This document shows, in pieces, positions 15,781-24,517 of a stretch of DNA of 64,000 nt. The stretch spans positions 62,001 through 126,000 of the forward strand of contig CABROF010000001.1 of assembly GCA_902472555.1 (NCBI GenBank). The letters are read 5' to 3'. How positions within the stretch are numbered: position 1 is the stretch's first letter; each line of letters starts with the position of its first letter. Source of the DNA: UMGS1851 sp900555605. GTDB taxonomy: Bacteria; Bacillota; Clostridia; UBA1212; UBA1255. Position numbers and translations under genes: made by a program. Under the pieces are notes generated by a model. It ran no database searches. It had not been told where the DNA came from and worked only from the letters and a program-made list of their open reading frames with translations.

Positions 15781-17388
15781 ATGCCGGCCATTGCCGTCCG
15801 CAATAAAAAATGGATCTTATTTCTTTTGGTCGCCGCGTTTCTTTTTATGTCACTGTGCACGATGACATCCTATCTATTTCCGCTTCACAGCCGCGTAGAC
15901 CAAAATATCTTTTTTACCATCGGACGTGAACTGCTGAACGGAAAGGTTCTGTACAGGGATCTGTTCGATCACAAAGGACCTTTGATTTACTTTATGCATG
16001 CGTTCGCCGCCATGATTTCCGAAACAACTTTTATCGGCGTATTTCTGCTTGAAGTACTCTTTTTTGCCGTTTTAATGTACTACATTTATAAGATCGCGCT
16101 TCTTTTTGCCTCCAAACAAAACGCGGCCTGTACAGCCGTGCTGTCCGGTGCATTGATTGCCACCGCCAGCTGCTTTAAGCGCGGCGACAACGCAGAAGAG
16201 TTCTGTCTGACCTTTTTCGCGGTCAGCCTGTTTTATCTGCTCCGGTATTTTAAGGAGCGTGAAAATCATACCGGAACGTCTGATGGGCCTGTCTGTATGC
16301 GCTACCGGCTGATCCTGTTTAACGGACTTCTGGCAGGATGTGTCCTTTGGATCAAGTTTACGCTTTTGGGCTTCTGGATTGTTTGGATGGCAGCCGTCTT
16401 TTTTATCTGCTGTATGCAGAAGCAATATGCACGCGGAGTCATCAGCTGCTTGGTATTTCTCGGCGGCATGCTGATCACAGCGATTCCTTGGTTCCTCTAT
16501 TTCTGGCGCTGCGATGCAGTCGCGGTCTGGCTGCAGACATATTTTTACGCCAATATCTTCCAGTATACCGCAGAGGCAGATCTTACACAGCGCCTTTTGG
16601 TATTGATTGAACGCGTCGGTTATGATCTCGCGGTAAATCCGCTTCTTTGGTTTACGATCCTGTGGGGAATCGCCAAATTTTCATTTACAAAGCAGTATTT
16701 CCGGCTTAAAATTCACCGCATCGTTTTTGCGGTCTCTTTCTTTTTTTCTTATTTTATCCTTTATATCGGCGGCGTCGGTTATGATTACTATATGCTGATT
16801 GTCGCTGTGTTTACCATGTTCGGCATATCGGATATTTGGGAGCGCATACAAAAGCGCAGAAAAAACGCCGGCATTCCGGCGGAAGGCGCCGCTGCCGGCA
16901 GAAAAGCAGAAAAACGATTTCTGCTCTTTTTTGCAGCAGTAATCTGCGGGATAGCACTGCTCAGCAACTGTCTGCCCTATTATGGAAAAAGCAGGCAGGA
17001 TTATCCGCAGTATCTTTTTGCGGAAGAAATGCAAAAGTCAGAAAATCCGACGCTGCTGAATTATGGTTTTATCGATCAGGGCTTTTATTTTGCCGCCGGC
17101 ATCAGACCGATCAATCAATTCTTCTGCAAGGTCAATATTCCACGTTCCGGACTTCCGGAGATGTATGAAGAGCAGGAAACGCTTGTGCAGCGCCGAGAAG
17201 TTGAATTTGTCGTTGTCCGGATGAACAAAGGCGAGGATTTCAGCACGCTTTTGCACGCTGAAAAATATACCGCCAGTCCGTATCAGGTAGATTATACCCT
17301 GCTGCCGGCAGGCTATGAAGTGGTCCGATACGGAGAGGACCCCTTTGAGAATTATAAATTTGCGCTGCTGAGACGTACGGATAGATAA
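15781..17388 (+). CDS. Polytopic membrane protein, GT39/ArnT-like glycosyltransferase
   Basis: 535 residues with about ten hydrophobic helices. After the first helix comes SRVDQNIFFTIGRELLNGKVLYRDLFDHKGPLIYF (residues about 38-72). The Asp before the transmembrane region and the DLFDHKGP motif are typical of lipid-linked-sugar glycosyltransferases of the GT39 / C-type superfamily. Such proteins move a sugar from a polyprenyl carrier on the outer membrane face to a protein or glycan. The C-terminal 130 residues are soluble and presumably extracytoplasmic. Donor and acceptor cannot be told. It is a single gene. Confidence 0.7.
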   Translation: MPAIAVRNKKWILFLLVAAFLFMSLCTMTSYLFPLHSRVDQNIFFTIGRELLNGKVLYRDLFDHKGPLIYFMHAFAAMISETTFIGVFLLEVLFFAVLMYYIYKIALLFASKQNAACTAVLSGALIATASCFKRGDNAEEFCLTFFAVSLFYLLRYFKERENHTGTSDGPVCMRYRLILFNGLLAGCVLWIKFTLLGFWIVWMAAVFFICCMQKQYARGVISCLVFLGGMLITAIPWFLYFWRCDAVAVWLQTYFYANIFQYTAEADLTQRLLVLIERVGYDLAVNPLLWFTILWGIAKFSFTKQYFRLKIHRIVFAVSFFFSYFILYIGGVGYDYYMLIVAVFTMFGISDIWERIQKRRKNAGIPAEGAAAGRKAEKRFLLFFAAVICGIALLSNCLPYYGKSRQDYPQYLFAEEMQKSENPTLLNYGFIDQGFYFAAGIRPINQFFCKVNIPRSGLPEMYEEQETLVQRREVEFVVVRMNKGEDFSTLLHAEKYTASPYQVDYTLLPAGYEVVRYGEDPFENYKFALLRRTDR

Positions 17389-17428
17389 TCAGGAACGCTG
17401 CTGAAACAGAAACTTTACAAATGTTCCG

Positions 17429-18334
17429 TTATCCCTGCGTGATTTCCCCGCTCCGGTTCAATCGGCTTTTCTGTTTTTTTCGGTACTCTCGAGGCGTTAT
17501 TCCGGTTATTTCTTTAAAGCGCTTTGTGAAATATCCCAGTGAAACAAATCCGCTCAGTCCCGCGACTTCTGTGATACTGCGTGATGCGTCCTTCAGAAGA
17601 TACAGGCTCTGCCCGATACGATACCTGTTCAGATAAGTAAAAAATGTTTCTCCCATATATTTTTTAAAGGCCCTGCAGCTCTCGCTTTTGCACAAATTCA
17701 TTTCTGCAGCCAGTTGGTCAAGGGTTATCTGTTCCGAATAATGCGCCGCAATATATTCGATAGCACTTTTGATACGCGCCGTGTCACACCGCTCATTGTA
17801 ATCATTGGCCGAGCTTGTATGTGCAGTAATTTCCTCCCATATACAGAGCAGAATAATATTCTGGCGAAGCGGTGTATTACCTCTATCCATTTCATGGATC
17901 AGTGCAAGCACGCGGCTCTGCCAATCTCCGTCCGGCCTAAAATGTATGGCAGCCAGCGTTTTATTTTCCAGAACCGGAGTCACATATTCCGTTTGTATCA
18001 GACTTGACGGAAATGAAGAAATCAGTCTTGGATGAAACGTCACAGAAAGGTATCGGCAGTTCTCAGAGGAATGCCTCTGACCTGCATGAAGTACATTCGC
18101 ATTGCAGAAAAGGCCCTCTCCCGCTTGCAGATAATGAACGGTTTCATTGGTCTGATACGCAATGTCTCCCTCCTGTACCAGCGTAAGCTCAATCTCCGGA
18201 TGCCAATGACACAAAAAACTTTTTGTATCAAAGTCCGACAAGCTTTCGTGGCTGATCAGCAAGGGAAAATGATAACTGCCGTGTTCTTTTATTTCTTTTT
18301 TCTGGTCATCAATCTGCAGCTGCATAATATTCAT
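17429..18334 (-). CDS. AraC-family transcription regulator
   Basis: 301 residues. The N-terminal half is a cupin-like sensing domain (FLCHWHPEIELTLVQEGDIAYQ near residue 40). The C-terminal 100 residues hold two helix-turn-helix units, ITLDQLAAEMNLCKSESCRAFKK and SITEVAGLSGFVSLGYFTKRFKE, the AraC/XylS signature, ending with TGITPREYRK. It is transcribed away from galT and a GH2 glycosidase, which start 250 bases to the right, so it most likely activates them in response to a sugar. A second in-frame ATG three codons in (18325) is an equally good start. Confidence 0.88.
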   Translation of the reverse strand: MNIMQLQIDDQKKEIKEHGSYHFPLLISHESLSDFDTKSFLCHWHPEIELTLVQEGDIAYQTNETVHYLQAGEGLFCNANVLHAGQRHSSENCRYLSVTFHPRLISSFPSSLIQTEYVTPVLENKTLAAIHFRPDGDWQSRVLALIHEMDRGNTPLRQNIILLCIWEEITAHTSSANDYNERCDTARIKSAIEYIAAHYSEQITLDQLAAEMNLCKSESCRAFKKYMGETFFTYLNRYRIGQSLYLLKDASRSITEVAGLSGFVSLGYFTKRFKEITGITPREYRKKQKSRLNRSGEITQG

Positions 18335-18584
18335 CTCGGGATAAATTGCCGTCTACAAGTCATATTCTCAATATTGTTGTAAAAAAAGCAAATATCTTAA
18401 TAGTTTTCTATTTATAAACCTATTATAATTTTAATTCGAAAAAAATCAAGTATCGGATGGAGCTTACGATTATTCTCAAAGAGATCGAAAAAACTTTAGG
18501 CAGCTGCAGACACCCCTCAATTCTGCACCCGGACGAGCCAGGCAGATCCCGAACACACCGACTATAACGCTGGAGGAATCATAA
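18335..18584. promoter_or_regulatory. Divergent control region between the AraC regulator and galT
   Basis: This 250-base gap is AT-rich in its left half. TATAAT occurs at 18424-18429 on the plus strand without a good -35 at proper distance, as expected for an activator-dependent promoter. The right half (18457-18567) is richer in GC and contains a 36-codon open frame that I do not trust as a gene. A GGAGG ribosome site precedes galT. Confidence 0.45.
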
Positions 18585-20117
18585 ATGAATCTATCTGATA
18601 AAATAAACACATTGGTCTGTTACGGCATACACTGCGGCCTTACGCCTGTATGCGAAAGGATATATACCATAAACAGCCTTCTATCGCTGCTTCATGAAAA
18701 TGCATATACTCCTTCCGCAGGCACTGCAGATATGCCGGAGGACGACGTTCTTTTCTCCGGAACTGCGCCCGCCGGCGGTCTGGAAAAAATTCTGTCAGGC
18801 CTGCTTGACGAAGCAATCGAACGCGGAATTATAGAAGACAATACGGTTGCAAGAGATTTATTTGATACAAAACTGATGAACTGCCTGCTTCCCCGTCCAT
18901 CCCAAGTGCAGAAGGAATTTCGCAGGAGATATGCGCAATCGCCCGAGGCTGCAACAGAATACTATTATAAATTCAGTCAAGACAGCAACTACATCCGTCG
19001 TTACCGCATTGTCCGGGATAGAAGATGGACTGTGGATTCTAAATACGGAAAGATTGATATTACAATAAACCTTTCTAAGCCTGAGAAAGATCCTAAGGCG
19101 ATTGCGTCAGCCGGAAAAGAGGCGCCATCCGGATATCCGAAATGTCTGCTTTGTTCTGAAAATGAAGGCTATGCAGGGAATTACAGACAGCCTGCACGCG
19201 ATAATCACCGTATGATTCCATTATCAATCTGCGGACAGGACTGGGGCCTTCAGTATTCGCCGTACATCTATTATAATGAACACTGCATTGTTTTTAACAG
19301 CAGACATGTCCCAATGAAAATAGACAGCGCCACGTTTGAAAAGCTGTTTTCTTTTATTACCGCCTTTCCTCATTATTTCATAGGCTCCAACGCAGATCTG
19401 CCGATTGTCGGCGGTTCTATTCTCAGTCATGAACATTTCCAGGGAGGACGTTATCCCTTTGCTATGGAAAAAGCAGTAATCGAGCAGCAGGTGATGATTC
19501 CGGGATACGAGGATGTAGAGACAGGGATTCTCAAATGGCCGCTCTCCGTTCTCCGGCTTCGCCATGCCAATGAAAAGCGTCTGGTCAGACTGGCCGCCCA
19601 TATTCTGGACACATGGCACAATTACAGCGATGCGGAAGCTTTTATATTTGCAGAAACGAAGGGTGAGCGTCACAATACCATTACTCCGATTGCAAGGAAA
19701 AACGGTGATATCTATGAGCTTGACCTCGCACTGCGCAATAATATCACAACACAGGCCCATCCGTTTGGGGTTTATCATCCGCATGCGGAGCATCATCACA
19801 TCAAAAAAGAGAACATCGGACTGATAGAGGTGATGGGACTTGCAGTACTTCCCGCACGGTTGATGACAGAGCTGGCGCTGCTGAAAGAATATATATTAGC
19901 GGGAAAAGAGATTGCCTCCAATCATATGATTGAAAAACATGCAGAATGGGTATCTGAATTTCTGCCGGAATACCACCGGATAGATGAAAATAACATTGAT
20001 GAAATTTTAAAAAAAGAGGTCGGAAATGTCTTTATCCGTGTGCTGGAGGATGCAGGCGTGTATCCATGCACGCCTGCAGGGCGCCAGGCCTTTATGCGCT
20101 TTGTCAAAAAACTGTAA
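18585..20117 (+). CDS. galT: UDP-glucose--hexose-1-phosphate uridylyltransferase (Firmicute type)
   Basis: 510 residues, the length of the larger class-II GalT found in Gram-positive bacteria. The family blocks are SKYGKIDITINLSKPEKDPKAIA (about 147-169), PKCLLCSENEGYAG (about 185), INL-type core YNEHCIVFNSRHVPM (about 228), SILSHEHFQGGRYPF (about 282, His-Glu-His-Phe region with the nucleophilic His) and the later HPFGVYHPHAEHHHIKKENIG (about 390). It swaps UMP between UDP-glucose and galactose-1-phosphate in the Leloir pathway. No galK or galE lies in the window. It is likely co-transcribed with the GH2 gene 46 bases downstream, which could supply galactose. Confidence 0.93.
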   Translation: MNLSDKINTLVCYGIHCGLTPVCERIYTINSLLSLLHENAYTPSAGTADMPEDDVLFSGTAPAGGLEKILSGLLDEAIERGIIEDNTVARDLFDTKLMNCLLPRPSQVQKEFRRRYAQSPEAATEYYYKFSQDSNYIRRYRIVRDRRWTVDSKYGKIDITINLSKPEKDPKAIASAGKEAPSGYPKCLLCSENEGYAGNYRQPARDNHRMIPLSICGQDWGLQYSPYIYYNEHCIVFNSRHVPMKIDSATFEKLFSFITAFPHYFIGSNADLPIVGGSILSHEHFQGGRYPFAMEKAVIEQQVMIPGYEDVETGILKWPLSVLRLRHANEKRLVRLAAHILDTWHNYSDAEAFIFAETKGERHNTITPIARKNGDIYELDLALRNNITTQAHPFGVYHPHAEHHHIKKENIGLIEVMGLAVLPARLMTELALLKEYILAGKEIASNHMIEKHAEWVSEFLPEYHRIDENNIDEILKKEVGNVFIRVLEDAGVYPCTPAGRQAFMRFVKKL

Positions 20118-20163
20118 ATAAAAATAAGAATGATTTTACATGAAGCAAAGGAGATGTTAAGAA

Positions 20164-21894
20164 ATGTATCATGTGAATATTCCACGCCCGGAATACCCAA
20201 GGCCGCAGCTGGTACGTGAGCATTGGATGAATTTGAACGGAAGCTGGGATTTTGAAATTGACAATACCGAGACCGGAAGAGAGAGAGGGCTTCCCGAGGC
20301 AGCGACCCTACGCGGAAAAATAATGGTCCCGTTTTGCCCTGAAAGCAAACTTTCAGGCGTGGAGAACTTGAATTTTATGCGTGCCGTATGGTATAAGCGC
20401 TGCTTTACCATTCCTCTGGCATGGCGGTCGGGACCGAATCATGTAATTTTACATATCGGTGCATGTGATTATCAGACGGAAGTATGGATCAACGGCACAT
20501 CCGCAGGAACACACAGCGGCGGATATGCGTCATTTTCTTTTGATATCACCGATCATCTGAAAGATGGCGACAATATGATAACAATCTGTGCAGCCGACGA
20601 TGTACGTTCCGGATTGCAGCCTGCGGGAAAGCAAAGCAGCCGCTACCATTCATACGGCTGTTTTTACACCAGGACCACCGGTATTTGGCAGACCGTATGG
20701 CTTGAATGCGTACCGCAGGCATATATATCCGAGCTGAAATATACGCCGGATATTCAAAATAAACTCCTTATGATAGAAGCGGTATGCGAAAACGCCGACG
20801 GCAGGACGCTTACCGCCAGCGCAGCGTTCCAGGGCCGGCCGGCGGCATACGGAAAAAGTACTGTATCAGGCAAACGATGTGTTATTTATCTGCAAATCAG
20901 CGAGCTTCACTTATGGGCGCCCGGAAAGCCGGAGTTGTACGATCTGACGCTTCGTCTGCATCACGATCACATCGACAGCTATTTCGGCATGCGGGATGTC
21001 TCTGTTGTTGACGGAAAAATGTACATAAACGGTGAAGCGGTATTCCAGCGGCTGATACTCGACCAGGGTTTTTACCCGGAGGGGGTTATTACTGCGCCTG
21101 ACGACAATGCATTAAAGGCCGATATCGAGCGTTCAATGGCCATGGGCTTCAATGGCGCAAGACTGCATCAGAAGGTATTCGAACCGCGATTTCTTTATTA
21201 CTGTGATCTGCTGGGATATATGGTATGGGGTGAACAGGGCAATTGGGGTCTTGATATCAGAGGCAATCATTGCATGCAGTATTTTCTGCCCGAATGGCTT
21301 GAGGTTTTGAAAAGAGATTATAACCATCCTGCTATTATCGGCTGGTGCCCGTTAAATGAGACCCAATACAATCAGAATCCGCAATTTGTCAGATTTCTTC
21401 TGCAAATGACAAAGGCTTTTGACAGTACACGTCCCGTAATCGATGCCTCAGGTTGGCGGCATGAAGGCGATATTTCGGATATCACAGACTGTCACGATTA
21501 TGAACAGAACGGAGAGATTTTCAAAAAGCATTATGATCCCCTTGCAAAAGGAGAAAGCGTTGATATCACACCGCCGATTCCGAATATCGATAAAGTTTTC
21601 ACCAATAAATTGACCTTTATGAGCGAATACGGCGGCATCTGGTGGAGCGATGCCGCGGAGAACGGCTGGGGCTACGGCAACAGGCCGGCAAGCCGTGAAG
21701 AATTTATGGAACGCTTCAAAAGCCTTACCGATGCGCTTCTTGATAATCCTGCCTTCTGCGGATTATGCTATACACAGCTTACGGATGTTGAACAGGAGCA
21801 AAACGGGCTGTATACATACGACAGAAAGGCGAAATTTGACCCAGAGGCGATCCAAAAGATTGTGATGAGAAAAGCCGCATTTGAAGAAGCATAG
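20164..21894 (+). CDS. Glycoside hydrolase family 2 protein (beta-galactosidase/beta-glucuronidase type)
   Basis: 576 residues. The GH2 jelly-roll sugar-binding domain starts with RPEYPRPQLVREHWMNLNGSW and includes WYKRCFTIP and VILHIGACDYQTEVWING (to about 175). A short Ig-like domain and a TIM barrel follow. The acid/base Glu is in WCPLNETQYN (residue 399) and the nucleophile Glu in LTFMSEYGG (residue 488). No signal peptide, so it is cytoplasmic and acts on an imported oligosaccharide. Together with galT and the AraC regulator it suggests beta-galactoside use, but GH2 substrates vary widely. It is shorter than LacZ. Confidence 0.88.
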   Translation: MYHVNIPRPEYPRPQLVREHWMNLNGSWDFEIDNTETGRERGLPEAATLRGKIMVPFCPESKLSGVENLNFMRAVWYKRCFTIPLAWRSGPNHVILHIGACDYQTEVWINGTSAGTHSGGYASFSFDITDHLKDGDNMITICAADDVRSGLQPAGKQSSRYHSYGCFYTRTTGIWQTVWLECVPQAYISELKYTPDIQNKLLMIEAVCENADGRTLTASAAFQGRPAAYGKSTVSGKRCVIYLQISELHLWAPGKPELYDLTLRLHHDHIDSYFGMRDVSVVDGKMYINGEAVFQRLILDQGFYPEGVITAPDDNALKADIERSMAMGFNGARLHQKVFEPRFLYYCDLLGYMVWGEQGNWGLDIRGNHCMQYFLPEWLEVLKRDYNHPAIIGWCPLNETQYNQNPQFVRFLLQMTKAFDSTRPVIDASGWRHEGDISDITDCHDYEQNGEIFKKHYDPLAKGESVDITPPIPNIDKVFTNKLTFMSEYGGIWWSDAAENGWGYGNRPASREEFMERFKSLTDALLDNPAFCGLCYTQLTDVEQEQNGLYTYDRKAKFDPEAIQKIVMRKAAFEEA

Positions 21895-21942
21895 CCTTTC
21901 TTTCGGATATCATTTCATATTCTTCAACGCTTTAAAACTTCA

Positions 21943-21985
21943 AAACGGCCGTGTTACTCTGTATAAAACAGTAAAACGGCCGTTT
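21943..21985 (+). terminator. Probable terminator after the GH2 gene
   Basis: AAACGGCCGT (21943-21952) pairs with ACGGCCGTTT (21976-21985), with a partly paired centre. It is followed by a T-rich but interrupted stretch. Each arm is also self-complementary. Confidence 0.5.
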
Positions 21986-22044
21986 GCATTTGATTTTATA
22001 AAGCCTTCAAGCTGCGAGAAAGAAAATTTCTTTTATTTCTGGAG

Positions 22045-22069
22045 CAAAACAATCTGCTGCATTGTTTTG
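22045..22069 (-). terminator. Hairpin at the 3' end of the DUF6273 gene
   Basis: CAAAACAAT (22045-22053) and ATTGTTTTG (22061-22069) form a perfect 9-bp stem around CTGCTGC, directly after the leftward stop codon. The T-run is weak, so this is a tentative terminator. Confidence 0.45.
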
Positions 22070-22072
22070 TAA

Positions 22073-23188
22073 CTATTCGCCGGCTTCTAATCTGGTCACG
22101 GCATCCGCGGACACGCGTACCACCGGCCGGATTCCCACTGCTGTATCATTGACGGCATAGCCGTTGCCAATGTCGCCGAAGCGGTAAACAGCCTGCATAT
22201 AGGTGCTAATTCCCGGCGAACGCAGCCACCAGATGCACTCATTTTTGCTGCCTGCAGATACGCCCCTGCTCACTGCATAAGGAGTCGCATAAACAACACG
22301 AGTACTGTTTGCATTTTCCGGATGATCCGCAGTAATGTTCTCAACAGAAAAAATCTTGTATGTACCATCCGCTTCCTGACTGCTGAGTAAATAAATATAA
22401 TCCGTTGTTTCGCCTCCGCCTAAAGTCCCATAGACTTCATGATCCTCCGTTTGAATTACGGACGGACGGATGGCGCCGCGTTCTTCCTCAGAAAACGCAC
22501 GATGATAAAAATTCCAGTAATTTTTGTACTTTGCGCCGCCGACTGCGTATTCATCCGTACCATTCAGCCAATCTCTCATAGAGGAATCCGCCCAGCTGAC
22601 CGCGCCGTATTGATCATGGAACGGCAGTCCGCTTTCGATTACCGATTCTGTAATCAGCAGCAGCGTATTGTCCTTCGATTCCAGAACCAGCCAAGTGATG
22701 GGTTCTACCAAAAAATAATTGCTTCCCTGCAAAACGTAATATTGTGTCTCCCCATATTCTACATTTACAGGCGGCGCCGTCGCCTCTTCAGAAGAAGAGC
22801 CAGCCGTTGCCGCAGGTGTTTCCGCAGGATCGGCTGTGGCGGCGGGAGTCGGAGCGGCTAACGCCGGCTGATAGCAATAAAAGCCATATTCTCTGTCATA
22901 CCAGGCCTTTCCGTCAGCGCCTGCATACTCTGTCCAGTTTCCTGTATCCGCGTCGATTTTTACATTTCCATTCAGCAAAGATGCAACATTGGCGGCTGCC
23001 TGCGATTTCGGATAGCTTCCAAAGTTAACGCGCTCCGGCGCTGCAGTAGGCTGAACCGACAATGTATCCTCATGCCCTTTTGCCGACCACTTTTCATCCT
23101 TCTGCGGAGTCTCCGAACAACCGGCAAAAATCAACAGAGCCGCGGCAATGACTGCCATAAATACAGCGAAGCACCATTTTCTTGACAT
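22073..23188 (-). CDS. DUF6273-type surface lipoprotein
   Basis: 371 residues. The start at 23188 has AGGAGG seven bases upstream. A short basic tip and hydrophobic stretch end in a lipobox (IFAGC), so the mature protein should be lipid-anchored outside the cell. Next comes a low-complexity Ala/Pro/Thr/Glu linker (about 110-155). The C-terminal domain from about residue 165 has the DUF6273 pattern: an ITWLVLESKDNTLLLITE strand pair, WADSSMRDWLNG, a CIWWLRSPG motif and a final GIRPVVRVS. Such domains are common in clostridial surface proteins; function unknown. It has its own strong promoter, separate from thiI. Confidence 0.82.
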   Translation of the reverse strand: MSRKWCFAVFMAVIAAALLIFAGCSETPQKDEKWSAKGHEDTLSVQPTAAPERVNFGSYPKSQAAANVASLLNGNVKIDADTGNWTEYAGADGKAWYDREYGFYCYQPALAAPTPAATADPAETPAATAGSSSEEATAPPVNVEYGETQYYVLQGSNYFLVEPITWLVLESKDNTLLLITESVIESGLPFHDQYGAVSWADSSMRDWLNGTDEYAVGGAKYKNYWNFYHRAFSEEERGAIRPSVIQTEDHEVYGTLGGGETTDYIYLLSSQEADGTYKIFSVENITADHPENANSTRVVYATPYAVSRGVSAGSKNECIWWLRSPGISTYMQAVYRFGDIGNGYAVNDTAVGIRPVVRVSADAVTRLEAGE

Positions 23189-23292
23189 TCTAATTCCTCC
23201 TGAATCCGTTACAAGTACCACATATTATTCTTTCACAATCGCCGCGCAGCCCTCTTGTCAGAAAACGCGGATTGCTGTCAAAACACAATGAA

Positions 23293-23321
23293 AAGTATAC
23301 ATGGATGTCTGTTTATTGTCA
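23293..23321 (-). promoter_or_regulatory. Promoter of the DUF6273 lipoprotein gene
   Basis: On the complement TTGACA (23316-23321), 17 bases, TATACT (23293-23298), near consensus. It leaves a leader of about 100 bases. Confidence 0.8.
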
Positions 23322-23325
23322 ATGT

Positions 23326-24516
23326 CTAACTATCATACACCTGCACATCCGCCGCCGCGGTATCCTCAAGCCGGGCAAAATCCACTTTTGCCTCCTGTTC
23401 CAGAATTTCATGCAGCTGCGGTCTGGTCCGCGGATGCTTCGGCGTAAATACCGTACAGCAATCTTCATACGGTAAAATGCTGGTATCAAAGGTGCCGATC
23501 CGCCTTGCTACGGCGACTACCTCCATTTTATCCATTCCGATCAAAGGACGGAATACAGGCATAGCGGCAGCGGCATCCGTACAATAAATCGCCTGCATGG
23601 TCTGACTTGCCACCTGACCTAAGCTCTCTCCCGTTACCAGAGCTGAGCAGCCGTATTTCCGCGCCAGGCGCTCTGCAATACGCATCATGGAGCGCCGCAT
23701 AAGCACCGTGCTCAGGTCTTCCCGGCAGTTCTCATTAATTGCAAGCTGAATGTCCGTAAACGGTACCACCAGGATACGCATATTTCCCGTATATTCGGCC
23801 AGCAGCCGTCCGAGCTCCAGCACTTTTTCTTTCGCGCGTTCGCTCGTATAAGGATAGCTGTGAAAATGTACGGCGCAGAGACTGACCCCTCTTTTACCGA
23901 TCATATATCCCGCAACCGGACTGTCAATGCCGCCGGAAAGCAGCAGACAGGCCTTCCCGTTGCAGCCGGACGGCATACCGCCTTGGGCAGGAATCACATC
24001 CGTATATAAATAAGACTCCTCCCGAACCTCAATAAACAACGTAAAATCCGGCTGTTTGACATCCACCCGCAGAAGTGGAAAGCGCTCCAGCAGCACTGCC
24101 CCTATCGCTGCGGAAATTTCCGGCGATGTCATGGGGAAGCTTTTCATACCGCGTTTTGTTTCCACTTTAAAAGTAATATATTCTTTACGGGCTCCCGTCC
24201 CGATCCGATCCACCACGGTCTGCACCAGCGCAATTGATTTTTTTACAATCACCTCATAATCAGAGGCCGTCACATGCGCAGGACTCAGCGATACGATGCC
24301 GAAAACCCGTGACAAACAGTCGAGGGCCTTTTCAAATTGAAAATCCAGGCCTGTCGGTTCTACGAAAAAACGGGATTGAGACCAGCGGATATCAGCCGTC
24401 CCGCAGCCGGCTATGGCAGTTTTCATATTACGGGCAAGACGCTGTTCAAACGTACTGCGATTCAACCCCTTCAGCGCAATTTCTCCGATTCTTGCCAAAA
24501 TCACACGTTCTGTCAT
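23326..24516 (-). CDS. thiI: tRNA 4-thiouridine synthase / sulfurtransferase ThiI
   Basis: 396 residues. An N-terminal ferredoxin-like plus THUMP region (to about 165) binds tRNA. The PP-loop ATPase follows with LLLSGGIDSPVAGYMIGKRG (about 192-211), and GESLGQVASQTMQAI and PYEDCCTVFTPKHPRTRP (about 353-370), whose Cys pair lies where the family forms its persulfide or disulfide. There is no C-terminal rhodanese domain, as in Bacillus ThiI, so sulfur must come directly from a desulfurase. It activates U8 of tRNA with ATP and inserts sulfur, and may also feed thiamine synthesis. It begins one base after the stop of the TrmD-desulfurase fusion gene, whose last codons carry its AAGGAG ribosome site: tight translational coupling. 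Confidence 0.95.
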   Translation of the reverse strand: MTERVILARIGEIALKGLNRSTFEQRLARNMKTAIAGCGTADIRWSQSRFFVEPTGLDFQFEKALDCLSRVFGIVSLSPAHVTASDYEVIVKKSIALVQTVVDRIGTGARKEYITFKVETKRGMKSFPMTSPEISAAIGAVLLERFPLLRVDVKQPDFTLFIEVREESYLYTDVIPAQGGMPSGCNGKACLLLSGGIDSPVAGYMIGKRGVSLCAVHFHSYPYTSERAKEKVLELGRLLAEYTGNMRILVVPFTDIQLAINENCREDLSTVLMRRSMMRIAERLARKYGCSALVTGESLGQVASQTMQAIYCTDAAAAMPVFRPLIGMDKMEVVAVARRIGTFDTSILPYEDCCTVFTPKHPRTRPQLHEILEQEAKVDFARLEDTAAADVQVYDS

Positions 24517-24517
24517 T

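Noticed and set aside
18457..18567. 36-codon frame between the AraC regulator and galT
   Set aside because: No clear ribosome site and no resemblance to a leader peptide or known protein; left as non-coding control DNA.
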